From NCBI RefSeq assembly GCF_001866075.3, contig NZ_CP063356.1, forward strand, positions 1,416,164-1,480,163: a stretch of DNA of 64,000 bases, read 5' to 3'. Position 1 is the stretch's first letter. Every line of letters begins with the position of its first letter. Source of the DNA: Anaerobacillus isosaccharinicus (lineage in GTDB: Bacteria; Bacillota; Bacilli; Bacillales; Anaerobacillaceae). Positions 57,754 through 64,000 of this stretch are shown one piece after another. Made by a program: the position numbers and the translations under genes. Below the pieces are notes generated by a model. The model was not told where the DNA came from. It made no database searches and saw nothing but the letters and a program-made list of their open reading frames with translations.

Positions 57754-59421
57754 TTGAAAAAGAAATTGTTAATTCTGTTAAGTTTAGTATTCATGCTGTC
57801 TATCTTTTTAGTAGCATGCGGTGGGGAGAAATCATCCACTGATGATAAGCAAGAAACACCTGCACCAGCTGATGAGAAGAAAGATGATGCAAAAGAGGAA
57901 CCAAAAGATGAGGGTCCTACGCAAGGTGGAAGTGTTGTTTTAGGTTCTTCAGGTGAGCCTGTAACTTTTAACGGTAACTATTCACAAGACTCTGCGTCAA
58001 GTGACGTAATTGATCTTCTTTTTGCAGGTTTAGTACGCTCTAACGAAAATTTAGAAATTGTTCCAAGTATTGCAATTGATTACCCAGAAGTCTCCGAAGA
58101 TGGTTTAGAGTGGGTTTATACACTTCGTGAAGGTGTTAAATTCCATGACGGCGTTGAATTAACTGCCGAAGACGTAGAATTTACTTATAGTATCTTTAAG
58201 CATGAAGACTATAGCGGTCCACGTGCAGGAAGCTTTTCTAACGTTGAAAGTATCGAAGCAATCGAGAAATATAAAGTTAAATTCACATTATCAGAAGCTG
58301 ATGCTCGTTTCCCAACATTAGCAGGTTACGGTATCTTGCCTAAGCACATCCTTGGTGATGTTCCAGTTGCTGACCTAGGTGAATATCAAGAGTTCAACCA
58401 AAAGAACCCAATTGGTGCTGGTCCATTTAAATTTGTTAGCTGGACAGCTGGACAAAACTTAGTAGTAGAGGCTTTTGATGACTACTTCGAAGGTCGTCCA
58501 TACCTTGATAAAGTAACATTCCGTTTCGCTTCTGACTCAAATGCACTAGTGTTATTAATGCAAACTGGTGACATCGACTGGATGATTGCTCCTCCAGCTG
58601 AGTTAGGTACAATTGAAACGTTTAACCATGCAAGAATTTCTAATACATTAGCTTTACGTTATGACTATATTGGTTGGAACTTACAAAATCCATTGTTCCA
58701 AGATGTTAAAGTTCGTCAAGCATTAACGCACGCTATTGACCGTCAAGAAATCGTTGACACAATTATGGAAGGTAACGCAACAGTTGCTCATGCTCCAGTA
58801 TCTCCACTTAGCTGGTCTTATAATGACAATGTTCCTAAGTTTGATTTTGACCCAGAAAAGGCAAAACAAATGTTAGCTGAAGCTGGCTGGGAGCCAGGTG
58901 CAGATGGAATTCTTCAAAAAGACGGCAAGAAATTCTCGTTCACAGTTCTTTCTAATGACGGAAACGTAGTACGTCGTGATATTGGAATTATCATGCAACA
59001 ATACCTAGGTAATATTGGTATTGAAGTTAAAGCAGAACAAATGGAATGGGGCGCATTCTTAGATAAGATCAACCCTCCTAACTATGACTTTGATGCAGTA
59101 GTTTTAGCATGGGGCTTAGCTCTTGATCCAGATCCAAGTGCAATCTGGCATTCTAAAGAAATCGCTAATGGCTTAAACAACATTAGCTACTCTAACCCAA
59201 TTGTTGATGAAATTGCAGATAGTAATACAAAAATTCTTGATCAAGCAGAACGTGCAAAAGAACTTGCAAAAGTTTGGGAAATCTTAGCTGAAGAGCAACC
59301 ATACACTTACATGTACTACCCACAACAGTTCATAGCTTTAAACAAGAAAATTGAGGGCTTTACACATCACCCACGTTCAAACATGTACCTTGTTAACGAG
59401 TGGTGGATCAACAATAACTAA
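57754..59421 (+). CDS. appA: Oligopeptide-binding lipoprotein AppA
   Basis: Extracytoplasmic receptor of the app importer, anchored as a lipoprotein. Signal MKKKLLILLSLVFMLSIFL ends in lipobox LVAC; then an acidic, Asp/Glu/Lys/Pro-rich linker (about residues 24-55) and the SBP_bac_5 fold with GLEWVYTLREGVKFHDG. 555 aa (AppA of B. subtilis 543). TTG start at 57754 with AGGGGG upstream. Third gene of appDFABC, the B. subtilis order. Two hairpins follow before appB. Confidence 0.93.
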   Translation: MKKKLLILLSLVFMLSIFLVACGGEKSSTDDKQETPAPADEKKDDAKEEPKDEGPTQGGSVVLGSSGEPVTFNGNYSQDSASSDVIDLLFAGLVRSNENLEIVPSIAIDYPEVSEDGLEWVYTLREGVKFHDGVELTAEDVEFTYSIFKHEDYSGPRAGSFSNVESIEAIEKYKVKFTLSEADARFPTLAGYGILPKHILGDVPVADLGEYQEFNQKNPIGAGPFKFVSWTAGQNLVVEAFDDYFEGRPYLDKVTFRFASDSNALVLLMQTGDIDWMIAPPAELGTIETFNHARISNTLALRYDYIGWNLQNPLFQDVKVRQALTHAIDRQEIVDTIMEGNATVAHAPVSPLSWSYNDNVPKFDFDPEKAKQMLAEAGWEPGADGILQKDGKKFSFTVLSNDGNVVRRDIGIIMQQYLGNIGIEVKAEQMEWGAFLDKINPPNYDFDAVVLAWGLALDPDPSAIWHSKEIANGLNNISYSNPIVDEIADSNTKILDQAERAKELAKVWEILAEEQPYTYMYYPQQFIALNKKIEGFTHHPRSNMYLVNEWWINNN

Positions 59422-59440
59422 AAGTAGTTTGTAAGGATTA

Positions 59441-59460
59441 AAGGGGACCTCCGTCCCCTT
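59441..59460 (+). terminator. Hairpin after appA (1)
   Basis: AAGGGGAC, loop CTCC, GTCCCCTT, followed by CTTCCTTA rather than a true T-run. Likely a 3'-end stabilising stem or weak attenuator. Confidence 0.5.
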
Positions 59461-59541
59461 CTTCCTTATACTTTTTAAAGACTATAACAACACCAGTTAT
59501 AGGTTTTATAAAGTATAAGAAAAACGATGGCGCTCGCTTTG

Positions 59542-59565
59542 AACTTGGCGATAAGCCAAGTTTTT
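59542..59565 (+). terminator. Hairpin before appB (2)
   Basis: AACTTGGC, loop, GCCAAGTTTTT: 8-bp stem with a short T-run. Could reduce readthrough from appA into appBC. Confidence 0.6.
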
Positions 59566-59598
59566 CTACTAAAATTAAGAAGTGAGGGAGTAAGGTAG

Positions 59599-60546
59599 AT
59601 GACGACATATTTAATTCGCCGGCTAGTAATGATGCTTCCAATTCTTTTTGGGATATCTGTTATCTCCTTTGCCATTATGTATGCGGCACCCGGTAAGCCC
59701 GCGGTTATGAATTTAGACCCCGATATTTCTGTGGAAGACCGTGAGAAACAAATGGAGAAATTAGGATTAAACGATCCACCACATATTCAATATCTTAATT
59801 GGATGGGTAATGTAGTTAGAGGAGATTTTGGTACTTCTTTTACAAAAAAACAACCTGTGAAAGATATGATCCTAGATCGATTACCAAACACATTAATTCT
59901 AATGCTGTTCTCAACGATTTTAGCAGTTATTATTTCTATTCCTTTTGGGGTGTTATCAGCAACCAGACAGTATTCAAAGCTAGATTACGGAGTTACAATC
60001 ACCTCATTTCTAGGACTTGCTACACCTAACTTTTGGTTAGGACTAATGCTAATTATGTTATTCTCAGTTCAATTAGGCTGGACACCTGTTGGTGGGGTAT
60101 CGACTCTTGGTGCTGATTTTAGCTTACTAGATAGACTTCATCATTTAATCTTACCTGCAATCGTTCTTGCAACGGCAGATATGGCTGGACTAACTCGTTA
60201 TACTCGCTCAAGTATGTTGGAAGTTATTAATCAAGATTATATTCGTACAGCTAGAGCAAAAGGATTCAGAGAGCGTACAGTCATTTATAAGCACGGTTTG
60301 AGAAATGGACTTATTCCAATTATTACAATCTTTGGTTTAATGTTACCGACATTCATTGGTGGCTCTGTAATTGTTGAGTCGTTATTTAGCTGGCCAGGAA
60401 TTGGTAAGTTATTTATTGATGCAACATTTGAGAGAGATTATCCTGTTATTATGGCAATTACGATGTTCGGTGCTGTCCTCACAGTAATCGGTAATTTAAT
60501 TGCGGATATTCTTTATGCTGTCATGGATCCAAGGATCGAGTACTAG
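59599..60546 (+). CDS. appB: Oligopeptide ABC transporter permease AppB
   Basis: First membrane subunit of the app importer. About six hydrophobic segments; LGLNDPPHIQYLNWMGNVVRGDFG-type segment after the first helix (residues about 54-77), EAA loop YIRTARAKGFRERTVIYKHGLRN, and C-terminal MDPRIEY. 315 aa (317 in B. subtilis). GAGGGAGTAAGG site before ATG 59599. Followed 11 nt later by appC. Confidence 0.95.
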   Translation: MTTYLIRRLVMMLPILFGISVISFAIMYAAPGKPAVMNLDPDISVEDREKQMEKLGLNDPPHIQYLNWMGNVVRGDFGTSFTKKQPVKDMILDRLPNTLILMLFSTILAVIISIPFGVLSATRQYSKLDYGVTITSFLGLATPNFWLGLMLIMLFSVQLGWTPVGGVSTLGADFSLLDRLHHLILPAIVLATADMAGLTRYTRSSMLEVINQDYIRTARAKGFRERTVIYKHGLRNGLIPIITIFGLMLPTFIGGSVIVESLFSWPGIGKLFIDATFERDYPVIMAITMFGAVLTVIGNLIADILYAVMDPRIEY

Positions 60547-60557
60547 GAGGTGGTCAC

Positions 60558-61478
60558 ATGGGAAAACCGGAAATAAATCTACCAAACAATCTTGGGCAAG
60601 CACCCATTGAACAAACATTAGGAGAAAGACGTTCTCTTACTTCAATTATTATTGCAAAATTTTTTCAAAATAAGCTAGCTGTCTTTGGTTTAATTCTGTT
60701 AGTCATCATCGTGGGTAGCGCATTACTAGCACCTTGGATCGCCCCGCATAATCCAGATTTTCAAAACTTGCGTAACCGTTTAGCTGCACCGAGTGCGGAG
60801 TTCCTGTTAGGAACTGACCATTTAGGAAGAGATATTTTTAGCCGTCTTTTATTTGGTGGAAGAGTATCATTATTCGTAGGGTTTGTGGCGATGGTTGGTG
60901 CTGTAACGATCGGAACAACTGTAGGAGCGGTAGCGGGATACTTCGGTGGTCTAGTTGATGCATTCTTAATGCGTTTAGTAGATGTCATCATCTCATTCCC
61001 TAATATCTTCTTATTAATTACCTTGGTTGCTGTTCTTGAGCCGAGTATTGATAAACTTATTATGGTATTTGCTTTCTTGAGCTGGACTGGAACCGCACGT
61101 TTAGTTCGTGGTGAGTTCTTAACATTGAAGAAGCGAGAGTTCGTATTAGCAGCTCGTACAATCGGAATGTCAAATACGCGAATTATCTTCGGACAAATTT
61201 TACCGAGTGCCTTTGGTCCTGTTATTGTAGCAGCGACACTTGCGGTAGGTGGATTTATCCTAGCTGAGTCGGCACTTAGTTTCCTTGGATTAGGTGTACA
61301 ACCACCAACTTCTACATGGGGGAACATGCTGACGTACTCTCAAAGTGTAACGATTTTCAGAACCGCTTGGTGGTATCCAACCTTCCCAGGGTTAATGATT
61401 TTACTTACTGTATTATCATTTAACTTTGTTGGTGATGGTTTACGTGATGCTCTTGATCCAAGAGTCATAGAAAAATAG
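60558..61478 (+). CDS. appC: Oligopeptide ABC transporter permease AppC
   Basis: Second membrane subunit. Hallmark LGTDHLGRDIFSRLLFGGR at residues about 88-106; EAA loop with FVLAARTIGMSNTRIIFGQILP; final LSFNFVGDGLRDALDPR. 306 aa (303 in B. subtilis). AGGAGGTG ribosome site, 11 nt after appB. Followed by a perfect 19-bp hairpin, ending operon 1. Confidence 0.95.
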   Translation: MGKPEINLPNNLGQAPIEQTLGERRSLTSIIIAKFFQNKLAVFGLILLVIIVGSALLAPWIAPHNPDFQNLRNRLAAPSAEFLLGTDHLGRDIFSRLLFGGRVSLFVGFVAMVGAVTIGTTVGAVAGYFGGLVDAFLMRLVDVIISFPNIFLLITLVAVLEPSIDKLIMVFAFLSWTGTARLVRGEFLTLKKREFVLAARTIGMSNTRIIFGQILPSAFGPVIVAATLAVGGFILAESALSFLGLGVQPPTSTWGNMLTYSQSVTIFRTAWWYPTFPGLMILLTVLSFNFVGDGLRDALDPRVIEK

Positions 61479-61481
61479 AAT

Positions 61482-61521
61482 GTATAAAGGCTAACCTTAT
61501 TCATAAGGTTAGCCTTTATAC
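61482..61521. terminator. Terminator of app operon 1 (perfect palindrome)
   Basis: GTATAAAGGCTAACCTTAT, loop TC, then its exact complement: a 19-bp perfect stem. The following ATTTT is a short T-run. Confidence 0.8.
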
Positions 61522-61736
61522 ATTTTAATTCAGAATAATTAATTTACTTTATCGAAATAAAATGATATGTTTGTTTTTTCAGAATAATTAAACTGGTAAT
61601 ATTTATAAAAATACTTTTATGAAAAAGATAGTAAGTTGTCTTCCTGGAATAGACTACTCAATACTCAATACTGAATACTTGATATTATTGTGTTATTCAC
61701 AGTATTAACTATTTTCTAAAAAGTACTGTAATAATA
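61522..61736. other. Non-coding stretch before app operon 2
   Basis: AT-rich; contains tandem near-repeats TACTCAATACTCAATACTG (61656-61674). No gene, RNA or repeat-family element recognised. Confidence 0.5.
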
Positions 61737-61765
61737 TTGACACAATTACTAAGCAGGTGTAACAT
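61737..61765 (+). promoter_or_regulatory. Promoter of app operon 2
   Basis: -35 TTGACA (61737-61742), 17-bp spacer, -10 TAACAT (61760-61765). Sequence around the -10, TGTAACATTCAGTATGTAA, aligns with the promoter of operon 1. Confidence 0.78.
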
Positions 61766-61811
61766 TCAGTATGTAAGAAAAATTATTATATTCAAAAAAT
61801 TGTTTAACTTA

Positions 61812-61826
61812 AATTGTTAGAAAATT
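61812..61826 (+). promoter_or_regulatory. Candidate CodY box, app operon 2
   Basis: AATTGTTAGAAAATT, two mismatches from AATTTTCWGAAAATT, about 47 bp after the -10. Shares the TTAGAAAATT half with the operon 1 site. Confidence 0.5.
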
Positions 61827-61905
61827 TAACTTTTTTAAAGTTATATGGATAAGATTACAAGTTTCATAGAAATAGAAAAGAATTAATAGGTGGTGTCAGC
61901 AATTA

Positions 61906-62883
61906 ATGTCTACGTTGTTAGAAGTTAAAAATTTAAAAACCCACTTTTTTTCGAAAAATAAAGTTTTTCCAGTAGTTGACGGATTAGACTTTAAAGTTAA
62001 AAAAGGTGAAACGTTAGCTATTGTTGGAGAATCAGGCTCAGGAAAAAGTATTACATCCCTTTCGATTATGGGTCTTGTACCTAAACCAGGCGGTAAGATT
62101 GTTGAGGGTGAAATCATTTTCGATGGTGCAGACTTAGTGTCATTAAGTGAAAATGAAATGTTTAAAGTTCGTGGAAATGACATCGCGATGATCTTTCAAG
62201 AACCTATGTCATCACTAAATCCAGTTTTAACGATTGGTGAACAAATTACCGAAGTATTAATTTATCACAAGAAAATAACAAAAAAAGAAGCTAGGGCAAG
62301 AGCGATCGAATTACTGAAAATTGTTGGTTTTGCTCGCGCGGAAGAAATGTTAGACGATTATCCGCACCGTTTGTCTGGTGGGATGAGACAAAGGGTTATG
62401 ATTGCGATGGCAATGAGCTGTGATCCTAAGTTGTTAATTGCGGATGAGCCTACAACTGCACTTGATGTAACTGTACAAGCGCAAATTTTAGAATTAATGA
62501 AGGAATTATCTAAAAAGTTTAGTTCTTCGATTATTTTAATTACTCATGACTTAGGGGTAGTTGCTGAGTTAGCTGATAGAGTACTAGTTATGTATGCTGG
62601 ACAAGTAGTAGAAGAATCACCAATTGTTGAAATGTTTGACGCACCGCTACATCCTTACACTCAAGGGTTACTAAGCTCCGTACCAAAAATTGATGAAGAA
62701 CAAGAAAGGCTTTCATCAATTGGCGGAAATGTTCCATCTCCAGATAACTTCCCGAAAGGTTGTCGCTTTTCAACACGTTGTGCTCATGTCATGGAAAAAT
62801 GTTTGGAAAGTCAACCAGATTTAGTAGAAGTTTATCCAGGTCGCAAGTCGCGTTGCTTCTTGCATGAGGAAGGAGATAACTAA
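61906..62883 (+). CDS. appD: Oligopeptide ABC transporter ATP-binding protein AppD (copy 2)
   Basis: Same motifs and length (325 aa) as copy 1 at 55686, with about ten amino-acid differences, clustered around residues 238-265 (e.g. [14 protein letters not shown] against [14 protein letters not shown]). The DNA differs at many third codon positions, so the near-identity of the proteins reflects selection or old gene conversion, not a very recent copy. ATG 61906 follows AGGTGGTG. First gene of a second app operon. Confidence 0.94.
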   Translation: MSTLLEVKNLKTHFFSKNKVFPVVDGLDFKVKKGETLAIVGESGSGKSITSLSIMGLVPKPGGKIVEGEIIFDGADLVSLSENEMFKVRGNDIAMIFQEPMSSLNPVLTIGEQITEVLIYHKKITKKEARARAIELLKIVGFARAEEMLDDYPHRLSGGMRQRVMIAMAMSCDPKLLIADEPTTALDVTVQAQILELMKELSKKFSSSIILITHDLGVVAELADRVLVMYAGQVVEESPIVEMFDAPLHPYTQGLLSSVPKIDEEQERLSSIGGNVPSPDNFPKGCRFSTRCAHVMEKCLESQPDLVEVYPGRKSRCFLHEEGDN

Positions 62884-62885
62884 AG

Positions 62886-63905
62886 ATGAGCAATGTTACA
62901 TTAGACACTAGTAATAATTCAGTAGATCAAAAGAACTCAGATATTTTACTAGAAGTAAAGGGACTTAAGAAATATTTCCCGATAAAGTCTGGTATTCTTC
63001 AAAAAACAGTTGGTCATGTAAAAGCTGTTGATGATGTAAGTTTCTTCATTAAAAAAGGTGAAACATTTGGTCTAGTAGGAGAATCAGGTTGTGGGAAATC
63101 GACCACAGGGCGAACGATTATTCGTTTGTACGAACCAACAGAAGGAGAAATCCTTTTTGACGGCCAAGACCTTTCCGGTTTAAGTGAAAATCAATTAAAA
63201 CCTTATCGAAAAGATATTCAAATGGTATTCCAAGATCCTTATTCTTCATTAAATCCAAGGAAGACGGTTGGAACGATTTTAGAAGAGCCTTTTCGAGTTC
63301 ATAATTTATATTCGAAGCTAGAGCGTAAAGAAAGAGTAGAGCATTTACTAGATCGAGTTGGTTTAAATCCTCATTTACGAGATCGCTATCCACATGAGTT
63401 TTCAGGTGGACAACGTCAAAGAATTGGTATTGCTCGCGCATTAACGCTTAATCCAAAGTTGATTATCGGAGACGAACCAGTTTCAGCTCTAGATGTATCA
63501 ATACAATCACAAGTTTTAAATATTATGGATGATCTTCAAAAGGAATTTGGGTTAACGTATTTATTTATCGCCCATGATTTAGCTGTAGTTAAACATATCT
63601 CTGATCGAATTGGAGTCATGTACTTAGGTCGAATGATGGAAGTAACGGATAAAAAGACGTTGTATAGTAACCCACTTCATCCGTATACTCAAGCATTGCT
63701 TTCTGCGATCCCTAAAACTCATCCGAGTGAAGTAAAGCGAGAGAGAATTATCTTAAAGGGCGATGTTCCTAGCCCTGCAAATCCGCCAAAAGGCTGTGTA
63801 TTCCATACGCGTTGTCCTCAGGCAATGGACCATTGTAAAGAAGTCGTACCTATGTTAAAAGAGTTAGAGCCTGGTCACTTTGTTGCTTGCCACCTATACG
63901 AGTAG
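62886..63905 (+). CDS. appF: Oligopeptide ABC transporter ATP-binding protein AppF (copy 2)
   Basis: 339 aa, as in copy 1. Walker [13 protein letters not shown], signature [14 protein letters not shown] and Walker [13 protein letters not shown] are unchanged; differences concentrate in the first 20 residues and in the segment after the Walker A ([15 protein letters not shown] against [15 protein letters not shown]). ATG 62886 is 2 nt after appD, with AAGGAG upstream. Confidence 0.94.
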   Translation: MSNVTLDTSNNSVDQKNSDILLEVKGLKKYFPIKSGILQKTVGHVKAVDDVSFFIKKGETFGLVGESGCGKSTTGRTIIRLYEPTEGEILFDGQDLSGLSENQLKPYRKDIQMVFQDPYSSLNPRKTVGTILEEPFRVHNLYSKLERKERVEHLLDRVGLNPHLRDRYPHEFSGGQRQRIGIARALTLNPKLIIGDEPVSALDVSIQSQVLNIMDDLQKEFGLTYLFIAHDLAVVKHISDRIGVMYLGRMMEVTDKKTLYSNPLHPYTQALLSAIPKTHPSEVKRERIILKGDVPSPANPPKGCVFHTRCPQAMDHCKEVVPMLKELEPGHFVACHLYE

Positions 63906-63971
63906 TATGTGGCAAACAGTAGAGCCCAACTCTACACTATATTATAAAAATTTTTTAAGGGGGAAATACAC

Positions 63972-64000
63972 ATGAATTCAAAGAAGTCGTTATTAACACT
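63972..64000 (+). CDS. appA: Start of a second appA-like binding lipoprotein (cut by window edge)
   Basis: Only MNSKKSLLTL is visible, a typical basic-then-hydrophobic signal start, after AAGGGGG. The leader before it (63906-63971) aligns with the one before appA copy 1: CCAACTCTAC and AAGGGGGAAA are shared, and here GTAGAG-CCCAA-CTCTAC forms a small stem. By position it should be the binding protein of the second app operon. Confidence 0.75.

Noticed and set aside
60761..61327. Long minus-strand frame of 188 codons opposite appC
   Set aside because: Mirror frame of a well-supported gene; Thr/Pro/Lys-rich composition without family features.

Overview
The window is a low-GC Bacillaceae chromosome segment centred on the replication origin. 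The support is the gene order, which closely follows the Bacillus subtilis origin region: dnaC-rplI-gdpP-yybS, rpsR-ssb-rpsF-ychF, yyaE, yyaC, spo0J-soj, noc-rsmG-mnmG-mnmE-jag-spoIIIJ-rnpA-rpmH, oriC, dnaA-dnaN-yaaA-recF-remB-gyrB-gyrA, an rRNA operon, yaaC-guaB-dacA-pdxS-pdxT-serS. Sporulation-linked genes (yyaC, spo0J/soj, jag/spoIIIJ) point to an endospore former. The genus cannot be fixed from the sequence alone; an alkaliphilic or anaerobic relative of Bacillus is a guess.

Layout. 1-2168: queuosine precursor operon queC-queD-queE-queF on the minus strand behind a preQ1-I riboswitch. 2448-10795: replication, translation and c-di-AMP genes, a KtrA potassium-channel regulator, the S6/SSB/S18 operon with an S6:S18 leader, and ychF. 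11057-17215: accessory genes (YyaE molybdoenzyme, YyzM, a YkvI-like transporter, YyaC, a DUF554 protein, a cysteine desulfurase). 17360-27571: chromosome segregation (two perfect parS sites), tRNA modification, membrane insertase and RNase P genes. 27572-30003: bipartite oriC with DnaA-box clusters on both sides of dnaA and a DnaA-trio/AT-rich unwinding region before dnaN. 30004-39260: dnaN to gyrA plus an HD-GYP-type protein. 39479-45583: rRNA operon with tandem promoters, no spacer tRNAs, and a relic of another 5S end behind it. 45643-53147: yaaC, guaB, dacA, pdxST and serS with a serine T-box. 53242-64000: an orphan pair of peptide-type permeases, a complete appDFABC oligopeptide transporter operon, and the start of a second, paralogous app operon cut by the window end.

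The most unusual content is the repeat population. Family A comprises nine palindromic elements, mostly about 95 bp, whose arms are tandem heptamers (TGTARAA on one side, TTYTACA on the other) around a GCTTCGAAGC core. Six of the nine begin or end within 0-5 bp of a stop codon. Family B is a modular GC-richer element that has separated normally tight gene pairs (rpmH/rnpA, yaaA/recF, pdxS/pdxT). Family C occurs in both rRNA spacers, behind the 5S gene, and as the middle of a family B copy between rnpA and rpmH. A long hairpin element (D) ends the rRNA region. I see no phage, transposase or CRISPR array.

Starts were chosen by Shine-Dalgarno position and family length. Several differ from the longest open frame (yybS, soj, mnmE, yidC, recF, dacA, serS, appD, appF, appA).
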